Source: Methanooceanicella nereidis (GTDB lineage Archaea > Halobacteriota > Methanocellia > Methanocellales > Methanocellaceae). From it: a stretch of 64,000 nt of DNA. Shown in pieces: positions 16,749-26,107 of this stretch; the first letter of the stretch is position 1; each line of letters begins with the position of its first letter. The translations under genes and the position numbers were made by a program. The DNA lies in the NCBI RefSeq assembly GCF_021023085.1, contig NZ_PGCK01000011.1:62001-126000 (forward strand), given 5' to 3'. A model generated the notes under the pieces. The model saw nothing but the letters and a program-made list of their open reading frames with translations, had not been told where the DNA came from and made no database searches.

Positions 16749-19187
16749 TCATTGATAGGATTCTTTTTGTACGTTTGATATTGCATTCTGTGCCTTGATA
16801 TATCCAGGGTATATCATCAATGCTTTTTTATATTCCTTGATGGCTTCTTCTATCCTGACCATGCGCTGATAGATATTACCCTTATAGTAATGCGCGCAGG
16901 GGTCGTCATCGTTCAGCTTTATCACTTTTTCGAAATGACCCGCGGCTTTATTCGACTTTTTGTCTTCAAGATAAATGATGCCTAACTCCCTGTGAGCTAT
17001 TATAAGGTCAGGGTTAAGTGTAAGGGCTTTCTTAAATAGCCTTACTTTTTCTTTTGTATTATCCTTGAAAGTTCCGCAGATATAATAAGAGAAAGCATTG
17101 GAGGGATTTATCCTTATGGCGTTATTGATCTCTGTTTCCGCCCCGGAACGGTCACCTTTATGGTAAAGGTTGATCGCATAGGCTCTGCATACCTCGCAAT
17201 AGCTTTTATCGATCTCGTATGCTTTTTGGCTGAAATGAGCTGACTTTTCTATGAACTCATGCCCATCGTCCTCGTTTTCTTTTTTCCACTGCCCGATCAT
17301 AGCATAAGCTTCGCTTAATCCTGCAAGGACCAGCGGATTTTCAGGAGACCTCTCCAGTATCTTTTCATATATGCTTATAGCGCTCAAATATCCTTTTTCC
17401 GTGAAAAGCAAAAAGTGTTTTCTACCCTCGAGATAATCGACGATGTATTGCTGTTCGTTCAGATCCCTCATCCTCAGCCTGTAAGTGTCAGTATCGATCT
17501 CGTTATTGGTCAGCTTTGACTCCAGATGCCTTTTATTCATGTCAATATCTTCGCGCAGCAGCTGGATATCGCCTTCGAATCCCAGGTCGTATTGTATGTT
17601 CTCCACTTTTCCAATGACATTGCCTTCGATTATAATGCCTATGAAATACATTATGACGAACTGTAAAGTGATAGGGATCAGGTATGGTAATTTCCATATG
17701 CCGATAAATCTTAAAGCATAGTAGATCGAAACTCCGATCAGCATCATTGATCCGAAGTAGATAGCATTTCTGATCAGGAACTCCTTATCCTTTAACAGAA
17801 GGTCAAAAAACCTTACCTGCTGCAGAGCTATGGGATTAGATAATATCTTTATAGGCGACCTCATCCTTATGATGCTGAATATCCTGTTCCCTGAGAGGAA
17901 ATGTATGAACGTGATGTTAAAGCGGGAGTTAATGTGCGCGTTATAGTAATCGTTTCTCCGTATGTTAAACATCGATATCAGCCTATTGATGGGCTTAAGG
18001 ACGTACTTCGATATTGGCTGCCGGAACGGGGCGGCCATACCTCCGAATATGTTAGAGATTATGAATCTCTGGAGATCTATCATAAAAAATATTTTGTCGA
18101 TAAATGCAAAAAATATGGAAATAAATGAGATCTCCAGGAAAGAAAGGCTCTTTTCAGGAATGAAATAGTCATCCTTTCCGTTCCCGCTTGCAATGTTCCC
18201 GGTCTTATCGGCGATAACGGTATCGCAGTTCTCATCTATATAGAACCCGTAGCCACCGTTAAAGCTCGCGTTGTTTTGAAAAAGTACGCTATTGTTCGAG
18301 CTATTTATGTATATTCCATTATCTCGGTTATTTATTGCCGTATTATAGAGGATCTGATTATCATGGCTAAATGATGTGACATAAATACCGTCTTTCAAGT
18401 TGAAAGTGACCGTGTTATTTTTAAGGATGTTCGTCTTTGAAAATTCCACTGCGATACCGATCGAATTATGATCGAACCGGTTATTCTCCAGGTAGTTCTT
18501 ATCGCTTGAACCCGCTACCCAGATACCTTTGTTCTTATTATTGCTAGCCTCATTATTTAACAGGTAATTCTTATCCGAGGAATATAGATAAATTCCGTTG
18601 CCGTCGTTGTAATTGATAATGTTCCCGGATATCAGGTTATTATTTGAAGAATCGATAAACAAGCCTTCATCATTAAATATTACCTGGTTTTTTTCAACGA
18701 TACAATGCTCACAGCCATCCAGAATAATGCCGAAATAACAATCGGTTATCTTATTGTTTTTTATTATGGAATCATCCGAATTGATCCATAGACCGTAGTA
18801 TTTCTTATTTTTATATACCGGATCTCCGCAGTCATATAGCTCGGAATTGATCAATTGAAAACTGCTGCCTTCATCCACTAAAAAGATGTACGGGTATTCC
18901 GCATTGGATGAGGATATCATGGAATCATTGATATATAATCTCCCGCCATCCATGACCTCTATCCTGTACAGCCTGTCATGAGACGCATTTATTTCCAGCG
19001 TTACGTTATCTAACACCAGCCATTCTCCGCGTTCTATGATGAGGTCTTCATCGAGCTTTATGGTGATATCCTTGTAAGAGTCGTATTTCGTAATGTTCGC
19101 TGCCGATGCATTACATACCGGTGAGAAAAAGATGATGAGAGTTAGAAGAGATAATACACTGAAAAATGAGAATAAATATCTCTTCAT
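16749..19187 (-). CDS. NosD-like beta-helix / membrane / TPR fusion protein
   Basis: 812 residues, ATG after a GGGGTAT Shine-Dalgarno. Signal peptide (1-30), then beta-helix repeats of the NosD/PbH1 type (~100-330: NNLISGNIINYNDGNGIYLYSS, NYLENNRFDHNSIG), a long membrane region with helices near 350-370 and 470-530, a charged coiled-coil-like stretch, and a C-terminal series of TPR repeats (~600-800). The beta-helix should face outside and the TPR the cytoplasm. NosD-type domains bind carbohydrates or assist metal-protein assembly; the combination here has no assigned function. Confidence 0.75.
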   Translation of the reverse strand: MKRYLFSFFSVLSLLTLIIFFSPVCNASAANITKYDSYKDITIKLDEDLIIERGEWLVLDNVTLEINASHDRLYRIEVMDGGRLYINDSMISSSNAEYPYIFLVDEGSSFQLINSELYDCGDPVYKNKKYYGLWINSDDSIIKNNKITDCYFGIILDGCEHCIVEKNQVIFNDEGLFIDSSNNNLISGNIINYNDGNGIYLYSSDKNYLLNNEASNNKNKGIWVAGSSDKNYLENNRFDHNSIGIAVEFSKTNILKNNTVTFNLKDGIYVTSFSHDNQILYNTAINNRDNGIYINSSNNSVLFQNNASFNGGYGFYIDENCDTVIADKTGNIASGNGKDDYFIPEKSLSFLEISFISIFFAFIDKIFFMIDLQRFIISNIFGGMAAPFRQPISKYVLKPINRLISMFNIRRNDYYNAHINSRFNITFIHFLSGNRIFSIIRMRSPIKILSNPIALQQVRFFDLLLKDKEFLIRNAIYFGSMMLIGVSIYYALRFIGIWKLPYLIPITLQFVIMYFIGIIIEGNVIGKVENIQYDLGFEGDIQLLREDIDMNKRHLESKLTNNEIDTDTYRLRMRDLNEQQYIVDYLEGRKHFLLFTEKGYLSAISIYEKILERSPENPLVLAGLSEAYAMIGQWKKENEDDGHEFIEKSAHFSQKAYEIDKSYCEVCRAYAINLYHKGDRSGAETEINNAIRINPSNAFSYYICGTFKDNTKEKVRLFKKALTLNPDLIIAHRELGIIYLEDKKSNKAAGHFEKVIKLNDDDPCAHYYKGNIYQRMVRIEEAIKEYKKALMIYPGYIKAQNAISNVQKESYQ

Positions 19188-20160
19188 TTTGATACCCCTA
19201 TGATAGTATAATACTTCGATAACAATAATTATTCATTTGATTAAAACTTTTCTTATTCATAGATAAATGGTCTGTACTATAAACTTATTTTCAAAATACA
19301 TATTAACATAAAAAAGTACTTTGTGTCCCTTTATCGCCGTTGTACGCTACCGTTAAAAACTGCATGTAACATCTATTATGGGATCGATGTTCTGCCGTTG
19401 TGCCTGTCGGATGGCAGGTAGGCACGTAACCTCACAGAAACACAGAACCACAAATTTTTTTTAGAATTTAAGGTCACGAAAACCCAAAGGTTCACTCACC
19501 AAACCACAAATGGCTCCAGTATCACCGTCAACGCACTAAAGTCTCTAATGCACGGCTTAATGCTCGAAGTGCTCTAATTCACCAACGCTAAAACAAGACC
19601 CGAACATTCTCCAAAAACACTAAAGTTTAACTGCACGGTTGACGCTTACACGACAAATATATCACTGCTATAGGTCAAGGAGAACACAAACCGGGATATT
19701 AGACTTTCGTGCTTTGGGGAATGTTCGTGTCTTGTTTTAGCGTTGGTGACTTAGAGCAGGTTGGTGCGTTGAGCCGAGCGTTAGAGGTGTTAGTGCGTTG
19801 ACGGTGATACTTGAGCCCTTTGTGGTTTGGTGAGTAAATTCTTAGTGCTTTTTGTGCCCTTAAAAAATCATATAAAAAAATTTTGTGTTTCCGTGTTTCT
19901 GTGAGGTTACGTGCCTGCCTGCCATCCGACAGGCACAACCATAAAAACTTCATCTCAAAGACCAGTAAGTACGACACGTACTTTCATTCTTAAAACCTGA
20001 GCAAGACCCCGTTCATCAAAGATTTTGCGGTTAATAGTTCGTGTTCCTTAGTCGCATTTGTGCCTTAGTCGTGAAAAAAGAAATAATATTTTCAGGAATT
20101 AAGAAGACATAGCACTTTAGGCAAACGATTATTATTGGCATTGTGTTTAAACAAATAAGC
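19188..20160. other. Gene-free region holding a long palindromic repeat
   Basis: No supported gene. The region is dominated by the element at 19397-19939. At about 20040-20075 lies a further GTTCGTGTTCCTTAGTCGC / GTGCCTTAGTCGTG stretch that resembles a single remnant arm of the same style. The ORF at 19699-19977 on the minus strand lies inside the repeat and is not considered a gene. Confidence 0.6.
19397..19939. repeat. Long imperfect palindromic repeat, copy A
   Basis: About 543 bp. The left end (GTTGTGCCTGTCGGATGGCA, then TAACCTCACAGAAACACAG) matches the reverse complement of the right end. The match continues with small gaps for about 250 bp towards the centre near 19650, including shared blocks CTCACCAAACCACAAA, TATCACCGTCAACGCACTAA and CACCAACGCTAAAACAAGAC. 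It has no credible ORF. The same family recurs at 30658-31105. Confidence 0.85.
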
Positions 20161-21666
20161 TCAGAAAGCTTTTTCTACCTCCTCTATAACGGTCTTCAAA
20201 GTCTTGATCCTTGCATAATACTTATCGTTTGATTCGATTATGGTCCAGGGGGCGTAAGTTGTGCTGGTCCTTAACAGCATTTCATCGATAGCCACAGCAT
20301 AATCATCCCACTTTGATCTGTTCCTCCAATCCTCGTCCGTTATCTTCCACTTTTTATGCACGTCCTGTTCCCGGAATTTAAACCTTTCGAACTGGACGTC
20401 CCTGTCTATATGAAGCCAGAATTTGATCAGGACAGATCCGAAATCCACAAGTGTCTCTTCCATCTCGTTTATCTCGCCGTATGCCCGCTTCCACTCTTCC
20501 TGGCTGCATAGCCCTTCCACCCTCTCGACAAGAACCCTTCCATACCAGCTTCTATCGAATATGGTGATATGGCCTGCCTTCGGGAATTCCTTCCAGAACC
20601 TCCAAAGATAGTGGTGAGACCGTTCGTAGTCGTCAGGCGAAGATATCGGTACTACTTCATAGCCTCTCGGGTCAAGGTTTTCTGTCAGTCTCTTAATATT
20701 CCCGCCTTTTCCCGATGCGTCCCATCCCTCGTATACTATGATGATAGGTATTTTCTTTATGAATGCCTCATATTGTATCTCTTTAATCCTGTCCTGATAG
20801 ATCTTCAGCTTTTTCTTATACTCGTCAGCCGTCAGGGATCTTGACATGTCAACTTTTTCCAGTATCGAAGTGCTCATGTTTTTTATCCCGGGGATCTCAG
20901 ACCGGATATCCTGCTTATCGTTCGTTCTTTCCGAGTCCAATTGTTCCAGCTTATTTTCTATGGCTTTGATCACTGTATCGAAGATCTTCACTCTCGCGAA
21001 CCTTTTATCGTTCGCCTTGATTATCGTCCAGGGAGCATATTCCGTATCCGTGCTTTCGATAATCTTCTCGATCACTGGAACGTATTTATTGTAATTTTTA
21101 TGAAGGTTCCAGTCCTCTTTCGATATTATCCATGATGTAAGGGAATTTTTCTCCAATTTATCGAATCTCTTTTTTTGCTCCTTTTTACTGATATGAAGGA
21201 ACAGTTTTATGATGACATAGCCTTCGTTAGCCAGTTGTTTTTCAAAATAGTTCACCTTATCAAAACATTCGAAATTCTTGACAGATCTTAAAGGGTCTTT
21301 CTTTTTTAAGTCGATGTCGAGTTTTTCTGCAAGTGTGCGCCTGTACCAGCTTTTTTCAAAGACAGCTATCCTGCCCCCGGCAGGGGTCCTGGTCCAGAAC
21401 CTCCAGAAAAAAGGCCTTAATGATTCCTCTTTATCAGGCTTTGATATTTGATAGACGTTAAATCCCCTGGGGTCCAGAGGCAATATGAGATCGTTGATCA
21501 GCTCACCTTTTCCGGAAGCGTCCCAGCCTTCAAAAACTATCATTATGGGCACTTTTTTATCCCTTGCCTGCCTTTGAAGCTCACCCAGCCTTATCTCCAG
21601 ATCAGGGAATATACGATCATATTCTTTTTTATCCATTTTTTTAGTGAGGTCGATCTTTTCAAACAT
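20161..21666 (-). CDS. pap: Polyphosphate:AMP phosphotransferase (class II PPK2)
   Basis: 501 residues made of two tandem PPK2 domains (~1-235 and ~265-501), the size of class II PPK2 enzymes that make ADP from AMP and polyphosphate. Both have Walker A (VFEGWDASGKGE and VYEGWDASGKGG). The lid-region motif is intact in the second domain (FDRSWYGRVLVERVEG) but altered in the first (FEKSWYRRTLAEK), consistent with the known situation that the C-terminal half carries activity. Expected role: energy recovery from polyphosphate. Confidence 0.88.
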   Translation of the reverse strand: MFEKIDLTKKMDKKEYDRIFPDLEIRLGELQRQARDKKVPIMIVFEGWDASGKGELINDLILPLDPRGFNVYQISKPDKEESLRPFFWRFWTRTPAGGRIAVFEKSWYRRTLAEKLDIDLKKKDPLRSVKNFECFDKVNYFEKQLANEGYVIIKLFLHISKKEQKKRFDKLEKNSLTSWIISKEDWNLHKNYNKYVPVIEKIIESTDTEYAPWTIIKANDKRFARVKIFDTVIKAIENKLEQLDSERTNDKQDIRSEIPGIKNMSTSILEKVDMSRSLTADEYKKKLKIYQDRIKEIQYEAFIKKIPIIIVYEGWDASGKGGNIKRLTENLDPRGYEVVPISSPDDYERSHHYLWRFWKEFPKAGHITIFDRSWYGRVLVERVEGLCSQEEWKRAYGEINEMEETLVDFGSVLIKFWLHIDRDVQFERFKFREQDVHKKWKITDEDWRNRSKWDDYAVAIDEMLLRTSTTYAPWTIIESNDKYYARIKTLKTVIEEVEKAF

Positions 21667-21848
21667 CGGAATACCTGTGTATCATGGTTTTGACTTAAAT
21701 GCTGTTTTCGTTCGCCCGAGTATAAAATGTATATTTTATCGGGAAATGATATAATTATTGTATCCGTTTATTATTTTACTTATACTATGTAGTAACAATA
21801 GCTCTGAAAACAATAAAAAGCCTAAAAATATGCAAGGCAGGCATTTAG

Positions 21849-23210
21849 ATGAAGATCGCGGTAATGAACGGAAGCCCTAAAGGGGATAATAGTATAACTC
21901 TGCAATATATCGGCTACATTAAAAACATGGTCAAGGGCCATGAATTTGAAGTCATTAACGTAGGCCACGATATAAAAAAGATAGAAAATGATACTACGCT
22001 GTTTTTATCCATCATGGAAAAAATACAAAATTCAGATGCGGTGATCTGGGCTTTTCCTGTATACCATCTTTCGGTTCCGTCACAGCTTAAAAGATTCATC
22101 GAGCTTATGTTTGAGCATTACAGAAACGGAGACCTAAAAGATAAATACACGACTTCAATAACGACTTCGGCTCATTTTTTTGATAATCTCGCCCATGAAT
22201 ATATGCATTCGATATGCGAAGATCTCGATATGAGATATGTGGCGGGATTCTCTGCGGACATGATGGACCTGTTGAAAAAAGAAGAAAGGGACAACATGAT
22301 CAAGTTCGCAAAAAACTTTTTAGAGCATGCGGAGAACAGGCTGCCTGTAGAAAAAAGATATCAGCCGATATCATATGATACTAAAGAGTTCATGCCGGCA
22401 GAGACCTCAAAGATACCAGCGGCTAAAGATCATAAGATAGTTCTTGTGACCGATGCGGGGGAAAATGATACTAACCTGAACAGGATGATCGAAATTTTCT
22501 TAAAAAGCATTCCGTGTAACGTTGAAGTAGTCAATATCAATGACGCTGATATTAGGGGAGGATGCCTTGGCTGTATGAAATGTGCGTATGACGGCACATG
22601 TGTCTATAAAGACGATGTGACAGGCATCTATAAAAATATCATTTTTCCGGCTGACGCCATGATCTATGCGACCAAGACCCGTGACAGGTACTTTTCGTCA
22701 AGGCTTAAGATGTTCTTTGACAGGTCTTTTTTTAACGGGCACCGGCCAATGGCTCAAAATAAACAGATGGGCTATATCATATCAGGCCCGCTCAGGCAGC
22801 TGAATACATTAAGGCAAGATCTTGAGTCAAGGGCTATGGTAGGTAACACTAATCTGGCAGGTATAGTAACGGATGAATATGATGACTCCGTTTACCTGAC
22901 CTCGTTGATCCAAAACTTTTCAGGACAGCTTATAAAGAGCCTTGATGAGCAGATGAATAAGCCGCCTATGTTCCCCGGAGTCGGCGGGCACAAGATATTC
23001 AGGGACCTTGTCTATTCTTTAAGCGGCATATTCAGAGAAGACGATAGATTCTATAAAACCAACGGGCTATATGATTTCCCACAAAAGGACATCCGCGGAA
23101 GGGCTTTTAATCTCGCATTGAGATGGTCGTTAAAAATACCATTCATAAAGAAAGAGTTATACAATAACATGAGCAGGTACATGATCGAGCGGCTTAAAAA
23201 AATAAGTTAA
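21849..23210 (+). CDS. Fused double flavodoxin-fold oxidoreductase, Isf-like
   Basis: 453 residues. The N-terminal half starts MKIAVMNGSPKGDNS, an FMN-phosphate loop of the NADPH-dependent FMN reductase family. A second flavodoxin-like domain begins near residue 195 (KIVLVTDAGENDTNLN) and carries C239-x2-C242-x2-C245-x5-C251, the compact cysteine motif that holds a [4Fe-4S] cluster in methanogen iron-sulfur flavoproteins. Fusion of two such domains is uncommon. Likely an electron-transfer protein or quinone/FMN reductase. Monocistronic. Confidence 0.8.
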   Translation: MKIAVMNGSPKGDNSITLQYIGYIKNMVKGHEFEVINVGHDIKKIENDTTLFLSIMEKIQNSDAVIWAFPVYHLSVPSQLKRFIELMFEHYRNGDLKDKYTTSITTSAHFFDNLAHEYMHSICEDLDMRYVAGFSADMMDLLKKEERDNMIKFAKNFLEHAENRLPVEKRYQPISYDTKEFMPAETSKIPAAKDHKIVLVTDAGENDTNLNRMIEIFLKSIPCNVEVVNINDADIRGGCLGCMKCAYDGTCVYKDDVTGIYKNIIFPADAMIYATKTRDRYFSSRLKMFFDRSFFNGHRPMAQNKQMGYIISGPLRQLNTLRQDLESRAMVGNTNLAGIVTDEYDDSVYLTSLIQNFSGQLIKSLDEQMNKPPMFPGVGGHKIFRDLVYSLSGIFREDDRFYKTNGLYDFPQKDIRGRAFNLALRWSLKIPFIKKELYNNMSRYMIERLKKIS

Positions 23211-23305
23211 CAAAAGATCTAAATTTTTATTGCTGAACCAGATAGCTATCAGTAAAACTCATTTTTTTAAAACAAAATTTATCCAATAAATATTTAACAT
23301 TATTA

Positions 23306-23875
23306 ATGAAAATCAATAGTGATACAATGATACCTTTAAACCGGATCTCATCGCTGGATATCGACATATCGAAAGAAATAGACAGGATAATCGGATCATG
23401 TGGAAAGCATTCGATACCTAAAGACCGTGCAGCTATTCAAAAAGTATCTCAAACATATGAAAACCTAAAAACACTGGGATTTTTCGACCTTGTTGCCAGG
23501 AAATTTAATAATAATGAACATCTGACAAGAAGATTATTCCGGTATTATGACATGTTCGAGGGTGACGCAGTATCCGGAAAAATATTTTTTATCGTCGAAT
23601 TCACAAAAGAGGCAATGGAAGCCTTTTTAGACGACGGCCAGGTAGCGTTAAAATTAAGAGAATGGCTTGTATCCTCATATAAAGAGCTATTTGATCTGAA
23701 AAATAATGAAAAGGACCTAAATAATCTGGAGCTGTGGAATAAAACATTTAGCGGGAAAAATTCTCGCTTACCTTCGGGCGTTAAGGCGATACCGTTCTAT
23801 AAAGAGGATCTTTGCGACGGGATACCTGCATTGATCATCGTGCTCGTAAAGGAAACTGAACATAGTAATGCTTGA
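23306..23875 (+). CDS. Conserved-looking cytoplasmic protein, unknown
   Basis: 189 residues, mostly helical at the N-terminus (KEIDRIIGSCGKHS, VSQTYENLKTLGFFDLVARKF) with a beta-rich C-terminal third. No signal, membrane segment or motif I recognise. No clear Shine-Dalgarno precedes the ATG; another ATG lies seven codons in. It is followed about 65 bp later by the TfoX-like gene in the same direction. Confidence 0.5.
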   Translation: MKINSDTMIPLNRISSLDIDISKEIDRIIGSCGKHSIPKDRAAIQKVSQTYENLKTLGFFDLVARKFNNNEHLTRRLFRYYDMFEGDAVSGKIFFIVEFTKEAMEAFLDDGQVALKLREWLVSSYKELFDLKNNEKDLNNLELWNKTFSGKNSRLPSGVKAIPFYKEDLCDGIPALIIVLVKETEHSNA

Positions 23876-23940
23876 CATAACGAATATTTAATAAATAAAT
23901 ATAGTAAACTCTTGTGTTAGATCTTATCGGTGGTATTATC

Positions 23941-24312
23941 ATGGAGTGGGAAAAGGTATCGGACGAAAAAAGCGAATTACTGGGATCAAGCATTAAGGAT
24001 CTTGTCACCGAAAAAAAGAAAATGTTCGGATGTCCGGTATATTTTGTCAATAATAATATGTTCACGGGCGTGCATGGAAGTAACATATTCTTAAGGCTAT
24101 CAGAGGAAGATAGGGAAAAGATACTATCAGAATTCGAAAGCGTCAGTATATTCGAGCCCGTGAAAGGGCGAAAGATGAAAGAATATGTCGTACTGTCGCC
24201 AGCAATATTTAATGATAATGATCTTTTTAAACAATGGCTTTCACGTTCGCATGAATATGTTTCAGGTATGCCGGAAAGATCGCCTAAGAAGAGTAAAAGT
24301 AAAAAACCTTAG
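23941..24312 (+). CDS. TfoX/Sxy N-terminal domain protein
   Basis: 123 residues. The TfoX N-terminal fold is recognisable: KKMFGCPVYFVNNNMFTGVHGSNIFLRLSEEDREK, then a phosphate-loop-like strand and PAIFNDNDLFKQWLSRSHEY. The C-terminus is a basic Lys/Ser tail. The ATG at 23941 has GGTGG nine bases upstream and is preferred over a GTG at 23914. In bacteria Sxy relates to competence; archaeal single-domain homologs have no known role. Confidence 0.82.
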   Translation: MEWEKVSDEKSELLGSSIKDLVTEKKKMFGCPVYFVNNNMFTGVHGSNIFLRLSEEDREKILSEFESVSIFEPVKGRKMKEYVVLSPAIFNDNDLFKQWLSRSHEYVSGMPERSPKKSKSKKP

Positions 24313-24388
24313 ATCGGCTATAATTACATTTTTTGTCCGGCGGCACAATTATGAACATAGGCCGGATAAAAAATGTTAAAATATTCTT

Positions 24389-24952
24389 TTATTCTTCCCT
24401 GTCCAGCTTCATTATTTTATATGCTATTGCACCTATCACGGCAAGGATCATTCCCGGCAGTAACGTGACAGGGAAACAACAGATCACATGCCCGATCATC
24501 GTCGATAGTATCGCATCAACTGAGACTATGTTAAACGACGAAAATAAGCTTAATGCCATATCCACGATTATCGCTACAGGCCTGTGAATGATCTCGGCCA
24601 CGACAGCAGAAAATGCCCCTATGCCGGCCGCATCGCTTTTTGTATTGATATACTCTGCAGCAAATTTTACCGATAACATCCCGGAAATGAGAAATACTAT
24701 CAGTGTGAGGCTCATGAACAACAGGTAAACTACACTGAGCAAAGCAGTGTTCCCCGCGGAAGGTTCGGGCATGCTCATAGTAATATTTTCATTGCTGGTG
24801 TAATTGTCCGCCCAGGAAATAGCATCATCATTAAAGTCAGTGCCGCCGACGACATTGACTATCAGGGAGTTTATAATGGTAAGGAAAATAAGCGCGGCCC
24901 CGCATATGATACCTGCTTTTATTGCCTTTACATATTTTTCTTCCGTGAGCAT
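24389..24952 (-). CDS. Membrane protein of a KYxxAIKAG paralog family (DUF5518-like)
   Basis: 187 residues with five hydrophobic segments. The N-terminus EEKYVKAIKAGIICG matches two paralogs in the window at 45462-45965 and 63077-63490. It differs in having a hydrophilic loop (SWADNYTSNENITMSMPEPS) after the first helix. The ATG at 24952 lies only one base after GGAGG; an in-frame ACG two codons later has ideal spacing and would give the same N-terminus as the paralogs, so the exact start is uncertain. Function unknown. Confidence 0.7.
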   Translation of the reverse strand: MLTEEKYVKAIKAGIICGAALIFLTIINSLIVNVVGGTDFNDDAISWADNYTSNENITMSMPEPSAGNTALLSVVYLLFMSLTLIVFLISGMLSVKFAAEYINTKSDAAGIGAFSAVVAEIIHRPVAIIVDMALSLFSSFNIVSVDAILSTMIGHVICCFPVTLLPGMILAVIGAIAYKIMKLDREE

Positions 24953-25105
24953 ACCTCCGCGATGATAAAAATGAAACGATTAACTGGTTATTAATTATTA
25001 AATAATGTTCACTGTTTATAACATTTATCGATATGACCGATACAAAGGTAACCAGTGGTATATAAAAAGGCAGGGATTTATTAAATGAAAATTATCCGGA
25101 GATGA

Positions 25106-25285
25106 TCAAATGTCGTCTTCTTCATCGATGCTCACGATGTCCAGCGATTCGTCATGAAAGGGCTTAATATCCGAATCTATCTCGTCAAGACTGACATCTT
25201 CCGCGGAGTGAACATCTACGTCCGTATTTAATATGTTCGCCTTTTGCTTTCTGGCAAAGCAGAAATAGTTGGCGAAGTCATTCAT
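25106..25285 (-). CDS. Small acidic protein, unknown; start uncertain
   Basis: 59 residues from the only in-frame ATG (MNDFANYFCFARKQKANILN), with a strongly acidic C-terminus ending VSIDEEDDI. The frame stays open upstream for another 18 codons, giving TYISLAAHKNELVIIGD before the Met, up to a perfect AGGAGG at 25347-25352. Seven bases after it is an in-frame ATC at 25337-25339. The true product may therefore be about 77 residues with a non-standard start. No family recognised. Confidence 0.5.
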   Translation of the reverse strand: MNDFANYFCFARKQKANILNTDVDVHSAEDVSLDEIDSDIKPFHDESLDIVSIDEEDDI

Positions 25286-25620
25286 ATCCCCTATGATGAC
25301 TAATTCATTCTTATGTGCGGCAAGCGAAATGTAAGTGATTGCTATTCCTCCTATATCTAATATAATATATATTTTTTAATAGGACAAATAGTTTTAGTGT
25401 AATAAAAAAAATGATATAAAGAAAATAATTATAATTAATAATAATGTAGATAATGCCATAAAAACAAAATTGGTCATTGTGCGTCCCGGATAATATTGTA
25501 TTAGCATTACAGGATGTCGTAGATGATAATCACACAAGAACTTGGGATCATAAATAATGATTAAAAATAAAATGCCCTAAAGATCACGAAGGGCAAAAAA
25601 TGATACTGCCCATATCAGTA
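25286..25620. other. AT-rich intergenic region
   Basis: Holds the possible 5' extension and Shine-Dalgarno of the small acidic gene, then AT-rich DNA, and a hairpin near the 3' end of the next gene (25573-25595). Nothing else was recognised. Confidence 0.4.
25573..25595 (-). terminator. Hairpin terminator of the 25621-26028 gene
   Basis: TGCCCT and AGGGCA form a stem; on the minus strand it is followed by TTTTATTTTTAA. A second inverted repeat (TGATACT/AGTATCA) at 25601-25623 overlaps the stop codon. Confidence 0.5.
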
Positions 25621-26028
25621 TCATTCAGTATACTGGATCGGCTTTTCGTTTATCATGTCCCATCTGGAATCCATAATGGCAGAAATGACCTTACCTTTAG
25701 ATACGATTATCCTTGCATTATGGTGTGTCAATGCCTGTGTCACAGGAACCCCTGTGCGGTCACCATATCCGCCATGCGCGGACGTGAATTCTGCTGCAAT
25801 GGCATATGTATACGGCATACGCAACGTATCCCAATAATAAACGTTCAGCGTATCAGGTATCCCGTCGAATTTATATGTCTCGTCGTTCATGACGAAATTT
25901 TTTGCCACCAGCACAGCATGATCAGGCGTATATATCTCATGCGGCTTTTTATCGGTCATGATGATCCCTGCAAGCCCTGCGACCAGGATCATCGATATTA
26001 TGCTCAGCGATACTACGAACTTATCCAT
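25621..26028 (-). CDS. Small secreted or membrane-anchored protein, unknown
   Basis: 135 residues. One N-terminal hydrophobic segment (FVVSLSIISMILVAGLAGIIM) acts as signal or anchor. The exported part starts HEIYTPDHAVLVAKNFVMNDETYKFDG, similar in style to small secreted proteins with a single PepSY-like alpha/beta unit, but I cannot assign a family. It has no Cys in the mature part. Confidence 0.6.
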   Translation of the reverse strand: MDKFVVSLSIISMILVAGLAGIIMTDKKPHEIYTPDHAVLVAKNFVMNDETYKFDGIPDTLNVYYWDTLRMPYTYAIAAEFTSAHGGYGDRTGVPVTQALTHHNARIIVSKGKVISAIMDSRWDMINEKPIQYTE

Positions 26029-26107
26029 TTTATATCTCTATAAAGCATCAGACATGATGAATAATAAGCATTACTTTAGGTACGAAAAAAATGGTAGCTA
26101 AAAAAGA

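Noticed and set aside
19699-19977. 92-codon minus-strand ORF in repeat copy A
   Set aside because: It lies wholly in the palindromic element, is not open in copy B, and has no start context.
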